Of a stretch of 64,000 bases of DNA, positions 50,833 to 59,471 are shown piece by piece (position 1 is the stretch's first letter; the number at the start of each line of letters is the position of its first letter). Source of the DNA: Streptomyces lincolnensis (GTDB taxonomy: Bacteria; Actinomycetota; Actinomycetes; Streptomycetales; Streptomycetaceae). Made by a program: the position numbers and the translations under genes. The notes beneath the pieces are model-generated. The model did no database searches. It was not told the DNA's origin and saw only the letters and a program-made list of their open reading frames with translations. The stretch lies in assembly GCF_001685355.1 (NCBI RefSeq), contig NZ_CP016438.1:4092001-4156000 (forward strand). The letters run 5' to 3'.

Positions 50833-51926
50833 GGGGGCCCCTTCGTGGTGGGAGTGGTGGGAGTCGTAGGACTCGTCGGACTGTCGTCGTGCGGTGCGGA
50901 GAGCCGCCCGGCCGTGCCCGGATCGGCGTCCGGGGCGAACCACGGCAGGGCCGGAGAGGAGGGGGCCGCCCGGTGTGCGGCCCGGGAGGGCTTCACGCCC
51001 GGCAGGTGCAGGGCCAGTTCGGGCAGGCGCAGCCCGCGGTGGCGGACGCCGCCCGCGCGGCGTGGCCGGATCCGGTCGACCACGGCCATCCCGGCGCGGA
51101 AGAGAGCGGCCGGTACGACGAGGCAGACCAGGATCCAGAACAGGGTCACGCCCCAGGGCCGCCCCACGTCCCAGGGCTGCTCGGCGAGGACCTTGCCGCC
51201 GTACTTGAGCGAGACGGTGTAGTCGCCGTGCGCCCCGCCGGGCAGCTCGACGGGCAGCTCGATCCGCGCCTTCCCGCCCGGCTGGACCGTGCCGCGCCAG
51301 CGCTGTTCCTGCCACTCGGGGGCGAACACGCCGTGGGAGGTGCCGACTTGGAAGACGGGGTCCTCGACGGCGGACGTACCGACATTGCCCACGGTGAGCA
51401 CGATCGTCCGGGCGGGTGCCGACCCGAACCAGGTGAGCAGCCCGCCGGAGCCCTCCAGCCGGGTGTCCGTGAGCACCGACAGCCGTCCCCCGGCCGTGTC
51501 GGCGGGCAACGGCTCGACGGCGTGCCCGGCGACCTGGAAGATCGCGTCGGCCTCGGCCTTCGCGCCCGTCACCGTCGCCACGTGCACCACGCAGGGGCAC
51601 GGCACCGGCGGTTCGGCGACCGGCAGCTTCCGGCTGAAGCGTCCCTCGGCGTCGGTGGTGACGGCCCGGCCGTCGGCGTTGGCGCAGGAGTCGGTGCCGC
51701 CGGCCACGCCCCGCGAGGGCACGGACTGGCCGCAGATCAGGATCATCAGCAGGGTCCGGGCCCGCCATCCCTCACCGGTGACGGTGATCGAACCCCCGGT
51801 GCCCGCCTGTGTCCTGGACAGCTTCACGCCCGGCCCGTCCGCCGCCACCGCCGACGCGCCCGCCAGGGGCAGCACGAGCAGCGCGCACAACGCCATCAGC
51901 ACCGGAATCCGCACCTTGCCGCTCAC
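50829..51926 (-). CDS. exported membrane-anchored protein, possible neocarzinostatin-like N-domain
   Basis: 365 residues, no firm family. Signal peptide (RIPVLMALCALLVLPLAGASAVA). The first ~110 mature residues (VKLSRTQAGTGGSITVTGEGWRARTLLMILICGQS ... CANADGRAVTTDAEGRFSRKL) resemble neocarzinostatin-type Ig folds with paired cysteines; a second Ig-like part follows. A membrane helix (WGVTLFWILVCLVVPAALFRAGM, about 265-287) leads to a basic cytoplasmic tail ending in Pro/Thr repeats. GTG at 51926 follows GGGAGCGA. Coupled by GTGA overlap to the LAATG protein, suggesting a complex. Confidence 0.68.
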   Translation of the reverse strand: MSGKVRIPVLMALCALLVLPLAGASAVAADGPGVKLSRTQAGTGGSITVTGEGWRARTLLMILICGQSVPSRGVAGGTDSCANADGRAVTTDAEGRFSRKLPVAEPPVPCPCVVHVATVTGAKAEADAIFQVAGHAVEPLPADTAGGRLSVLTDTRLEGSGGLLTWFGSAPARTIVLTVGNVGTSAVEDPVFQVGTSHGVFAPEWQEQRWRGTVQPGGKARIELPVELPGGAHGDYTVSLKYGGKVLAEQPWDVGRPWGVTLFWILVCLVVPAALFRAGMAVVDRIRPRRAGGVRHRGLRLPELALHLPGVKPSRAAHRAAPSSPALPWFAPDADPGTAGRLSAPHDDSPTSPTTPTTPTTKGPP

Positions 51927-52076
51927 GTCATCGCTCCCGTCGACTCGACGTCCGTACGCGGGGATCCGGGTCCGCGCCCACTCCTACGGCGCCTTCGTCG
52001 TCGTACGGCGAAGAAGGCGCGCGGCCGACAGCATCCGCGGCATCGGCGGCTCCGGCTGTCGTGAGGCACGACGGAG

Positions 52077-52808
52077 TCAGTGGCGGACGCGGGCCGCCTG
52101 GTTCCTCCGGGTCAGCCACAGCGCGCCCGCCGCGCCGACCAGCAGCACCGTGCCGCCGAGCGTGCCGAGGGCGATCGCGGAGTCCTCGGGCCCGGTCTGC
52201 GGCAGCTCGTCGCCCGCGCCGCTGTTGTTCTGCGTGTCCCCGGATCCGGAATCCGAGCCCGATCCGGAACCGGAGCCCGCCCCCGACCCCGCTCCGCCCG
52301 CCGCCGTCACGTCCAGGCTCAGCGACGGGCCCGGGCTGTTGGTCGGCGTGCACGTGGTCGTCGTACCGAGCGCCTTGATGGTGAGCACACCCGCGGTGAA
52401 GGTGACCTTGCCGGTCTTCTTCGGGGTGTACGTGCCGCTCAGGTCGTTGATCTTGATCGGGGTGTTGGCGGGGACCGTCGCCTGGTTGGCGGGACCGGTC
52501 ACGTTCAGGGTGCCGCTGTCGGCGCCGCCGAGCTTGATGGTGGCGCTCGGGTTCATCGCGCCCTTCCCGAGGTCGACCGGGCTGGAGGACACGCCCTTCT
52601 GCCAGGACATGGTGACCTTGTAGCCACCGCCGTCCTCGACGCTTTCGATGTCGATGGGCGAGACGGCCGTCTTCACCCCGATCGGCGTCTCACAGCGGTA
52701 GTTGACGTTCACGACCTCGGCGTGGGCTGCGGGGGCGGCCATCAGCACCACCGAGCCGGCCAGGGCCGCGACGGACGCGAGCGCGGCGGTTCGTTTCGGG
52801 TACGACAC
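52077..52808 (-). CDS. exported wall-anchored protein with LPQTG sortase signal
   Basis: 243 residues. Signal peptide MSYPKRTAALASVAALAGSV to AHA; one domain at 31-170 with cysteines 39 and 153, sharing YRCETPIGVK, DGGGY, LGG and GVLTIKALGTTTTC with domain 2 of the 49507 protein; a Gly/Ser/Asp linker; LPQTG at 202-206; a membrane segment and basic end. GTG at 52808 is chosen for its GGGAGCGG site and a normal signal peptide; an ATG at 52841 would add 11 residues. A canonical LPxTG is unusual next to the LAATG protein. Confidence 0.8.
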   Translation of the reverse strand: MSYPKRTAALASVAALAGSVVLMAAPAAHAEVVNVNYRCETPIGVKTAVSPIDIESVEDGGGYKVTMSWQKGVSSSPVDLGKGAMNPSATIKLGGADSGTLNVTGPANQATVPANTPIKINDLSGTYTPKKTGKVTFTAGVLTIKALGTTTTCTPTNSPGPSLSLDVTAAGGAGSGAGSGSGSGSDSGSGDTQNNSGAGDELPQTGPEDSAIALGTLGGTVLLVGAAGALWLTRRNQAARVRH

Positions 52809-52920
52809 GGTTCCGCTCCCCTTACTCGTTCCTGACGGCACATCAGATCGGCCGTCAAGGTACGCCCGGGCACGTAAGGAGGGAAGACAAAGGGAGTGTC
52901 GGAACTGTGGGGATGCGAAA

Positions 52921-52938
52921 GCGCCCCCTCAGGGGCGC
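52921..52938 (-). terminator. hairpin after the anti-sigma kinase gene
   Basis: GCGCCCC (52921-52927) pairs with GGGGCGC (52932-52938) over a 4-base loop. Its right arm belongs to the adjoining 19-bp repeat. Confidence 0.5.
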
Positions 52939-53003
52939 GAAGACCTCTCAGGAGCGCGGGGACTTCTCAGGGGCGCGGGGCCTCTCAGGAGCGCGCGGCC
53001 CTT
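52928..53003. repeat. 19-bp tandem repeat, four copies
   Basis: Units starting CTCAGG at 52928, 52947, 52966 and 52984, consensus CTCAGGRGCGCGGGGMC plus two bases. Lies between the LPQTG gene and the anti-sigma gene and contains the GGGGCGCGGGG word of the dispersed hairpin element. Confidence 0.75.
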
Positions 53004-53023
53004 CCCGGGGACGCGGGGCTCTC

Positions 53024-53560
53024 CTAGGCCGGTGCCCCCAACTCGGCCCACACCGTCTTGCCGGCGACCCCGGGAGTCCGTACGACTCCCCAGTCCAGGC
53101 AAAGGCGCTGCACGATGAACATCCCGTGCCCCCCGGGCCGCCCGGCCCGGTGCGGGCTCCGCGGCGCCGGCTGCCCCGTCCCCTTGTCGGAGACCTCCAC
53201 CCGGATCACCTTCCTGTCACAGGCGATCCACAGCTCGTCGGGCCCCTCGGCATGCAGGCACGCGTTGGTCACCAGCTCGGAGACCACGAGCAGCACATCC
53301 TCCGCCGCGGCCCGCTGATCCGCGGTGGCGGCCGGAAGCCACCCCCACGCGTACAGCGCCTGGCGGGTGAAGTCGCGGGCCAGCGGGACGACGCCGCTCT
53401 GCCCGTCGAAGCTCAGCCTGCGGGCGTGGCTGCCCCCCGACGACCCGTCTGCGCCCCCGTCGGACGTCCCGGTCTCGGGCACGCCCCCCTCGGACGCCCC
53501 GGAAGCGCCGCTCGGCTCCGGGCCTCGGTCGCCCGGCGGGTAAGGCCGGGTGGTGCTCAT
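53024..53560 (-). CDS. prsI: anti-sigma factor, HATPase_c serine kinase (PrsI-like)
   Basis: 178 residues. The first ~50 residues are Gly/Ser-rich and disordered. The Bergerat-fold ATPase has the N-box VVSELVTNACLHAEG and later G-boxes VSDKGTG and GGHGMFIVQRLCLDWGV. Such kinases hold a sigma factor and phosphorylate its anti-anti-sigma factor. A STAS gene lies 224 bases away on the same strand and a SigF-type sigma gene beyond it, the partner-switching set described in S. coelicolor as PrsI/ArsI/SigI. The symbol rests on that context from memory. Confidence 0.75.
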   Translation of the reverse strand: MSTTRPYPPGDRGPEPSGASGASEGGVPETGTSDGGADGSSGGSHARRLSFDGQSGVVPLARDFTRQALYAWGWLPAATADQRAAAEDVLLVVSELVTNACLHAEGPDELWIACDRKVIRVEVSDKGTGQPAPRSPHRAGRPGGHGMFIVQRLCLDWGVVRTPGVAGKTVWAELGAPA

Positions 53561-53784
53561 CAGCGCTTCACCTCACCGATTCACCGGTTCACGATTCAAA
53601 AGGTCACTGCACGGTCGGTGCGGCCGACCCGTCCCCGTGTCGGCCACCGCACAGTCGGTACGGATGTCTCCTGCCCGACCGGACCGGACGAACACCCCTG
53701 TATTCGGCACGAAAAGGCGTGACGCCCGAATACGCCGATCACAGGGGGGACGGGTGGGACAGCACCCCGGGCCGGTCACGCGGG

Positions 53785-54171
53785 TCAGCCGGTCTCGCCC
53801 GACTCGCCGGCCAGGGCGGCCCGCAGGGTGTCATGCACCGTGAAGACCGCATCCGCCCCCGTGATCTCGAACACGCGCGAGACCACCGGCTGCATGCCGG
53901 CGAGATGCACACCACCCCCGGCGGCCTCGGCCTTCAGCCGCGCGCCCAGCAGTACGTTCAGTCCGGTCGAGTCGCAGAACTCCAGACGTGTGCAGTCGAC
54001 CACGAGTCGACTGAAACCCTTCGCGAGGCAGTCCTCGAGTGGCTCACGCAACAGATCGGCGGTGTGGTGATCCAACTCACCCGCCGGAGTCACGACGGCA
54101 CTGGAGCCCTCTTCGCGCACTTCAACCAGAAGCCGGCCCGACTGTGCGCTGCCGACCGTCCCGCGGTCCAT
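53785..54171 (-). CDS. arsI: anti-anti-sigma factor, STAS domain (ArsI-like)
   Basis: 128 residues. STAS domain with VVTPAGELDHHTADLLREPLEDCL and the phosphorylation loop LEFCDSTGLNVLLGARLKAE; S68 is the expected target of the kinase. When unphosphorylated it should bind the kinase and free the sigma factor. ATG at 54171. Divergent from the sigma gene; a TAGTGT hexamer at 54217-54222 on the minus strand is a possible -10. Confidence 0.8.
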   Translation of the reverse strand: MDRGTVGSAQSGRLLVEVREEGSSAVVTPAGELDHHTADLLREPLEDCLAKGFSRLVVDCTRLEFCDSTGLNVLLGARLKAEAAGGGVHLAGMQPVVSRVFEITGADAVFTVHDTLRAALAGESGETG

Positions 54172-54421
54172 GCGTCTCTCTCTCCCGACGTCGTGACTGC
54201 TGACTGACGCCCTCGAACACTACGCCTTCTCCACACCCTCCAACACCCGAACAACCGCCCACAAACGGACATAACCACACATAATGCACTTGCGGCAGGC
54301 TCGGGAAAGCGGGTAGGGCTAGTAGAGACACGTACCCGACACGGCCGGCTTTGGAGGCGCCGCACACCGCAGTGCACGAATTGGCTTCGGCAGCCATATG
54401 CCGAGAACGATGGAGGACATC

Positions 54422-55339
54422 ATGTCACCCCGGCTCGACGCATCGCATACCCATGAGGCGACGTCGACATCCCCCCCGGAACATCTGGATCCCATCGAGC
54501 AGAACAGCGACGTACGTCATGAAGTCGACGATGTGCTCGCCGGGCTTCCGGAGATCCCACCGTACGACGAGGTGGGGCCGGTGGACGCACGGGCCCTGTC
54601 CAAGACCCTCTTCGCGCGGCTGGAGTCGCTTGAGGAAGGCACCCACGAATACTCGTACGTCCGCAACACGCTCGTCGAACTCAACCTCGCCCTGGTCAAG
54701 TTCGCCGCCTCCCGCTTCCGCTCCCGCAGTGAGCCGATGGAGGACATCATCCAGGTCGGCACGATCGGTCTGATCAAGGCGATCGACCGCTTCGAGCTCA
54801 GCCGGGGTGTGGAGTTCCCCACCTTCGCGATGCCAACCATCGTCGGTGAGATCAAGCGTTTCTTCCGCGACACCTCGTGGTCGGTGCGGGTCCCGCGCCG
54901 GCTCCAGGAGCTGCGGCTCGACCTGGCCAAGGCCGGCGACGAACTGGCCCAGAAGCTGGACCGGGCGCCGACCGTCGGCGAGCTCGCCGAGCGTCTCGGC
55001 CTGTCCAAGGACGAGGTCGTCGAGGGCATGGCCGCGTCGAACGCGTACACCGCCTCCTCGCTGGACGCCCAGCCGGAGGAGGACGACGCCGAGGGCGCGC
55101 TGGCCGACCGTATCGGCTACGAGGACCACGGGCTCGAAGGCATCGAGTACGTCGAGTCCCTGAAGCCGCTGATCGCCGAACTTCCCTCCCGGGACCGGAA
55201 GATCCTCTCCCTGCGCTTCGTCGCGGGCATGACCCAGTCCGAGATCGGCGACGAACTCGGCATCTCGCAGATGCACGTGTCCCGGCTGCTGTCGCGGACG
55301 CTGGTGCGGCTGCGGAAGGGGCTGACGGTCGAGGAGTGA
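54422..55339 (+). CDS. sigI: RNA polymerase sigma factor, SigF/SigB family (SigI-like)
   Basis: 305 residues. Group 3 sigma factor. Region 2 has NLALVKFAASRFRSRSEPMEDIIQVGTIGLIKAIDRFELSRGVEFPTFAMPTIVGEIKRFFRD; region 3 has WSVRVPRRLQELRLDLAKAGDELAQKLDRAPTVGELAERLG; region 4 has LPSRDRKILSLRFVAGMTQSEIGDELGISQMHVSRLLSRTLVRLR. The ATG at 54422 is preferred since GGAGGACATC precedes it; an ATG at 54398 would add 8 residues. A strong hairpin ends the unit. Symbol inferred from its partner genes. Confidence 0.85.
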   Translation: MSPRLDASHTHEATSTSPPEHLDPIEQNSDVRHEVDDVLAGLPEIPPYDEVGPVDARALSKTLFARLESLEEGTHEYSYVRNTLVELNLALVKFAASRFRSRSEPMEDIIQVGTIGLIKAIDRFELSRGVEFPTFAMPTIVGEIKRFFRDTSWSVRVPRRLQELRLDLAKAGDELAQKLDRAPTVGELAERLGLSKDEVVEGMAASNAYTASSLDAQPEEDDAEGALADRIGYEDHGLEGIEYVESLKPLIAELPSRDRKILSLRFVAGMTQSEIGDELGISQMHVSRLLSRTLVRLRKGLTVEE

Positions 55340-55377
55340 CGGCGGCCGCGTCCGCCGGGGTCGCGCATCCGCCACGG

Positions 55378-55406
55378 GCAGCCCGGCCCTTCGGGGGCCG
55401 GGTTGC
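55378..55406 (+). terminator. strong hairpin after the sigma factor gene
   Basis: A 12-bp stem from GCAGCCCGGCCC (55378-55389) to GGGCCGGGTTGC (55395-55406), one G-T pair, 5-base loop TTCGG. Confidence 0.75.
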
Positions 55407-55573
55407 TGTGTGGCGTGCCGGGCCGGTGGTGCCGTGTGGCTTTCTGCGCGGCGGCTCAAAACTTTCTGTTACCCGGAGGAACCTCTTTCCTCCCGGGGGC
55501 ACCTCCACCACTATGGGCACCCTTCACAGACTGGCCGGTCCGTCAGGGACGGAGCGGGCGGGGAGGGCGATTC

Positions 55574-57133
55574 ATGGCTCGGGCCGACGGGACCGACGAG
55601 GTCGGGGGCAGCGCGTACGGGCGTACGGACGGGCGTGGCCACGCCGACGCCTCCGACGCGCGCCTGACCGACCTGCTGCGCGCCGACTCGGCCACCGCCT
55701 ACCAGGCCCTCCAGGAACTCCGCGCCCGCCACCACCCGTCCGTCCTGGCGTACGCCCGCCTGTGCGCCACCGGCGAGACACCGGCCCGGCAGCTGGCCGC
55801 CCAGGCGTTCACGCTCGCCGCCCGGGAGACGGCACGCGGCATCGACCTCGGCGTCCCGTGGCGGCACCGCCTCCTGCTGCTGACGGCCCGGGAGGCCGCG
55901 GCCTGGGCGGCGGACGAACGCTCGGCCGGCCTGGACCCGACCCTCCTGCTGGTCCTGCACTCGACCGGCGCCGACGGGCCCCTCCCACCCCTGCTCGCCC
56001 CGTTCCAGTCCTTGCCGGCCCGCGCGCAGGGCCTGATCTGGTACGGCGTGGTGGAAGGGGAGCCGCTCGACCGCACGGCCGTCTTCGCCGGCCTCTCCCC
56101 CGCGGACGTGGCACACGGCACCGACCGCGCCCTGGCCGCCCTCTCCCAAGCCTGCCTCCGCTCCCGCCTCGCCGCCTCCACCGATCCCCACTGCGGCGAC
56201 TTCCGCCGCCTCATCTCGGAATCCGTACGACCGGACAGCCCGCGCGAGAGCGCCGACCTGCGGTCCCACATGGCGCACTGCGTGCACTGCACGACGGCGT
56301 ACGAGGAACTGTCCGCCCTGCGGGACGCTCCGCGGGCGGCGCTGGTGGAGGGGTTGCTGCCGTGGGCGGGGGCGGCGTACGGGAGCCGTCTGCACGGTGG
56401 GCCGAAAATCGGAACGGGTGCCCGCACCACTCCCCGCCTCCCTCACCGGCCACCCCGCCGCCTGCTGCTGACCTCGGCCGCACTGGGAGTGGCCCTGGCG
56501 CCCCTGCTGGCCTTCCTGCTGACGCAGCGGGACTCTCCGCCCTCCCAGGAGTCGGCGGGAGCGACGCCCTCGGCGGTGAGCACGCCGCCGGGTCCGCCCC
56601 CGGTAACGGTGACGGTGTCCCCGCCCCCGGCGGTGTCGTCCCCGCCCCCGACAAGATCGGCGTCCCCGTCCCCTTCGAAGGCACCCTCGAAGCGGCCGTC
56701 GAAGCCCCCGGCCGCCGCCCCCACACCGCCCGGCACCGCCTACGCCCAGATCGTGAACGTCGCCTCGGGCCGCTGCCTCGACATCAGCGGCGCCGACCTG
56801 GAGAAGGGCACCGACGTCATCACGGCCCCCTGCTCCTCCTCCCCCACCCAACGCTGGCGCGTCGACTCCGCCCGCGGCGCCCTCCAGTCGTACGCCGACC
56901 CCGACTTCTGCCTCGACAGCCGCGGCGCCACGGACGACGGCGTCGGCATCTGGGAGTGCGCCTCCTTGGAGGGCCGCAACGCCCAGAACCTCCGCTTCGC
57001 GGTCGACACGGTGGGGGTCATCCGCCCGGCCGTGGCCCCGGACTTCGCGGTAGCCCCGACGGGCGGCACCTCGGTGTCCCTGGTCAGGGAGTCGGGCCGG
57101 GCGGACCAGCGGTGGCGGGCGGGGGTGAGCTGA
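55574..57133 (+). CDS. membrane protein fusing sigma-like regions, ZAS zinc motif and ricin-type lectin domain
   Basis: 519 residues. Residues ~30-115 look like sigma-70 region 2 (LTDLLRADSATAYQALQELRARHHPSVLAYARL) and ~145-200 like region 4 (LPARAQGLIWYGVVEGEPLDRTAVFAGLSPADVAHGT then ALAALSQACLRSRL). Next is H232-x3-C236-x2-C239 (HMAHCVHC), the ZAS zinc motif of anti-sigma factors. A membrane helix (296-316) and Pro/Ser-rich linker (~320-385) lead to an outer ricin B-type beta-trefoil (389-519: NVASGRCLDISGADLEKGTDVITAPC). This suggests a tethered regulator with a lectin sensor; the sigma parts are weak and may be degenerate. ATG at 55574. Confidence 0.75.
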   Translation: MARADGTDEVGGSAYGRTDGRGHADASDARLTDLLRADSATAYQALQELRARHHPSVLAYARLCATGETPARQLAAQAFTLAARETARGIDLGVPWRHRLLLLTAREAAAWAADERSAGLDPTLLLVLHSTGADGPLPPLLAPFQSLPARAQGLIWYGVVEGEPLDRTAVFAGLSPADVAHGTDRALAALSQACLRSRLAASTDPHCGDFRRLISESVRPDSPRESADLRSHMAHCVHCTTAYEELSALRDAPRAALVEGLLPWAGAAYGSRLHGGPKIGTGARTTPRLPHRPPRRLLLTSAALGVALAPLLAFLLTQRDSPPSQESAGATPSAVSTPPGPPPVTVTVSPPPAVSSPPPTRSASPSPSKAPSKRPSKPPAAAPTPPGTAYAQIVNVASGRCLDISGADLEKGTDVITAPCSSSPTQRWRVDSARGALQSYADPDFCLDSRGATDDGVGIWECASLEGRNAQNLRFAVDTVGVIRPAVAPDFAVAPTGGTSVSLVRESGRADQRWRAGVS

Positions 57134-57137
57134 CGGC

Positions 57138-58028
57138 TCAGGAGCCGCCGCCGGTGAACAGCTCCCAGACGTCGTCGACCTGGTAGGAGCGTTCGAGCCA
57201 GGTGCCGAGTTCGTCCATGTCGGTGGAGGAGAGGACGCGCTCCCGAACGGCGTCCGGCACGTCGATCTCGCGCCACTTGAGGTTACGCAGAATGCTCTCC
57301 GCCCTCTCCTGAGCCCGCCCTGCTTCTCGCCCCTCTTCGCGCACTTGCTCAGCGAGTGGATGCCGCCAGAAGTACTGCATCGCCGTCATGAGGTCCCTCC
57401 ACATGTGTTGCGCCTGAGTGTCGGCCAGGCATGAGTCGACGAACTGCACGAAGACCGCGGCGGTGTCCGGATCGATGGTCCGCAGGGCGGCGGCCAGGGA
57501 TTCCAGTATGGCGGGAGCCCGCCGACCCCGGCCATGCGTCATGGCCGAAAGCACCGCAAGGGGTACGTCCCGTTCGGCCTCCCGCTCGTTCGCGATCAGT
57601 GGCACGTTGTCCGGCCCCAGTACGAACGGCCGTACCGTCAGCGAAGGACAACCCCGGACCCCGAGGTGAATGGGCTCCGCCGCCCAGCGGGCGGTGGCGC
57701 TGCTTTGGGTGATGACGATGAGTACCGGTTCACAGCGGTACTTCTCGTGCAGGTAGCTGAGGTAGTACGGCCAACTGCCGCGCTTCCTCTCGTCCGGCTT
57801 GCCCTGCGACTCGACGACCAGCAGGTAGACACCGTCGTCGGTCTCCGCCCGCAGCAGGGTGTCCACGCGCCGCTCGACGGGTTCGATCTCGGTGAGATCC
57901 ACGTTCATCGCGGCGAAGTCGCGTGGTTCGGGAAAGGGGATGCATAAGACACTCTGCAGGGCACGGGTCAGCAGCGCGGGATCCTTCTGGAAGATCCGAT
58001 GCAGTGCCTCGTGTGACGAGCCAGGCAC
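57138..58028 (-). CDS. PD-(D/E)XK nuclease-like protein (Rpn/transposase-like)
   Basis: 296 residues. The core has D56 (ERRVDTLLR) and E73-x-Q75 (YLLVVESQGKPDERKRGSWPYYLSYLHEKY), the spaced D...ExQ pattern of the PD-(D/E)XK fold seen in recombination-promoting Rpn nucleases. The C-terminal half is helical, with a charged EQVREEGREAGRAQERAESILRNL segment typical of this group. GTG at 58028 overlaps the stop of the upstream ATPase gene by 1 base (TAGTG). Convergent with the ricin protein gene, 4 bases apart. Activity is inferred. Confidence 0.68.
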   Translation of the reverse strand: MPGSSHEALHRIFQKDPALLTRALQSVLCIPFPEPRDFAAMNVDLTEIEPVERRVDTLLRAETDDGVYLLVVESQGKPDERKRGSWPYYLSYLHEKYRCEPVLIVITQSSATARWAAEPIHLGVRGCPSLTVRPFVLGPDNVPLIANEREAERDVPLAVLSAMTHGRGRRAPAILESLAAALRTIDPDTAAVFVQFVDSCLADTQAQHMWRDLMTAMQYFWRHPLAEQVREEGREAGRAQERAESILRNLKWREIDVPDAVRERVLSSTDMDELGTWLERSYQVDDVWELFTGGGS

Positions 58029-58441
58029 TACGCCACCCTCAGTTCGCACCACACGTACTTCCCCCGGTTGCCGAGCCTGGCGAGCGGCTGCCAACCCCAG
58101 ACGTCGGCACACGCCTTCACCAGAGCAAGTCCTCTGCCGTCCTCGGCGTCCACAAGGCTCGCCAACTCCTCCGGCGGTTCGGGGGGTTCGGGGTCCGCGT
58201 CCCACGCGCCGATCCGCAGCACACCGGCGGACCAGCGAACACGGAGCACGGCAGGGCCCTTGGTGTGCAGTACGGCGTTGGCGACCAGCTCGGTCGCGAG
58301 GAGTTCGGCGGTGTCGGCGAGCCGGATCAGGCCGTGCATCGTGAGGATGAGGCGGAGGGTGCGGCGGCAGATGGTGACGGCTCGGGGGTCGTTGGGGATG
58401 GAGAGGGAGTACTCCCAGGGTTCGGCCTCGTTTTCGGGCAT
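58028..58441 (-). CDS. ATP-binding protein, HATPase_c anti-sigma-kinase type
   Basis: 137 residues. Bergerat fold with N-box LLATELVANAVLHTKGPAVLRV, a shortened G1 (IGAWDADPEPPEPPEEL) and G2 VDAEDGRGLALVKACADVWGW. This short RsbW-like class is abundant in Streptomyces and often beside XRE/DUF397 pairs. ATG at 58441. Divergent from the XRE gene and coupled to the nuclease-like gene. Partner not known. Confidence 0.82.
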   Translation of the reverse strand: MPENEAEPWEYSLSIPNDPRAVTICRRTLRLILTMHGLIRLADTAELLATELVANAVLHTKGPAVLRVRWSAGVLRIGAWDADPEPPEPPEELASLVDAEDGRGLALVKACADVWGWQPLARLGNRGKYVWCELRVA

Positions 58442-58619
58442 GCGTCAGCTCCGAGTGGTGGGGGTGGGTGGGGCACGGGCGGTGGCAATGCCGCGGCCGT
58501 CATGGCAGGACGGAGCGGTGCGCTTCCGCAGCGTGTGCGTTACGTGACTGACGGTAGAGCAAAAATTTTTCCTCACGCAAGCCAATGCCGTAATCTGACC
58601 CCCGAATGAGGAGGGACGA

Positions 58620-59471
58620 ATGGCGCCGAGGAGCCAGCCAACGGCACGGCAGGTGCGCCTGGGCACCGAGTTGCGCCGCCTACGGGAGGCAGCCGGCCTG
58701 AAGGCCCGTGAGGCGGCGGGGCTGTTGAACTCGACGTCGGCACAGATCAGCCAGGTGGAAGCCGGGCTGGCCGGCGTGAGCGCGGAGCGCGTGCGCCGAC
58801 TGGCGGCCCACTACTCCTGCACGGACGAGGCGTTGATCGACGCCCTGGTAGCGATGGCGACCGATCGCACGCGGGGTTGGTGGGAAGACTTCCGGGGAGT
58901 CCTGCCGACACCGTTCCTCGACATCGCGGAACTGGAGCACCACGCGACATTCCTGCACGACGTGGTCATCATCCACGTGCCGGGGATGCTCCAGACTCCG
59001 GACTACGCACGCGCGGTGTTCTCGTACATGAACCCAGGGCTGCCCGCGAGCGAACTGGAACCCAGGGTCGAACACCGGATGCGGCGCCGCGCGGTCCTGG
59101 TCGGAGACAGGCCCACCCCGTACGAGGCGATCGTCCACGAGTTCGCTTTGCGCATCCGCGTCTCCGACCGCCGCGTCGCTCACGCTCAGCTCAAGCACAT
59201 GCTCGACCTGAGCGAGCAGGACCACGTCACCGTGCGTGTCATCCCCGTCGACCAGGACGACTTCGCCGGTGGTGGAGCCGCAATGATGTACCTCGGCGGC
59301 CCGGTGCCGAGACTGGATACCGGACTCCGGGACGCTCCTGTGAACAAGGGCCCCATCGATGCCGAAGCTCAGCTGCAACGGCTTCGGACCCTTCTCCTTA
59401 AGGTGGGCAAGGCGTCACTCGCCCCCGCACAGTCGCGGGATTTCATCCACCGCGTGGCGAAGGAACTGTGA
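58620..59471 (+). CDS. XRE family helix-turn-helix regulator with DUF5753
   Basis: 283 residues. The HTH occupies about 10-65 (LGTELRRLREAAGLKAREAAGLLNSTSAQISQVEAGLAGVSAERVRRLA). The DUF5753 domain follows (TFLHDVVIIHVPGMLQTPDYARAVF to HVTVRVIPVDQDDFAGGGAAMMYL), the usual Streptomyces arrangement. ATG at 58620 after GAGGAGGGACGA. The upstream gap holds AAAAATTTTT at about 58561-58570. Its stop overlaps the DUF397 start. Confidence 0.9.
   Translation: MAPRSQPTARQVRLGTELRRLREAAGLKAREAAGLLNSTSAQISQVEAGLAGVSAERVRRLAAHYSCTDEALIDALVAMATDRTRGWWEDFRGVLPTPFLDIAELEHHATFLHDVVIIHVPGMLQTPDYARAVFSYMNPGLPASELEPRVEHRMRRRAVLVGDRPTPYEAIVHEFALRIRVSDRRVAHAQLKHMLDLSEQDHVTVRVIPVDQDDFAGGGAAMMYLGGPVPRLDTGLRDAPVNKGPIDAEAQLQRLRTLLLKVGKASLAPAQSRDFIHRVAKEL

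Noticed and set aside
49507..51768. A 753-residue version of the LAATG protein
   Set aside because: The first 312 residues are shadow of the coupled upstream gene; a GTG at 50832 followed by a signal peptide marks the real start.
58442..58619. Consensus promoters in the ATPase/XRE divergent gap
   Set aside because: AAAAATTTTT and TAATCT are present but no acceptable -35/-10 pair could be set with confidence.
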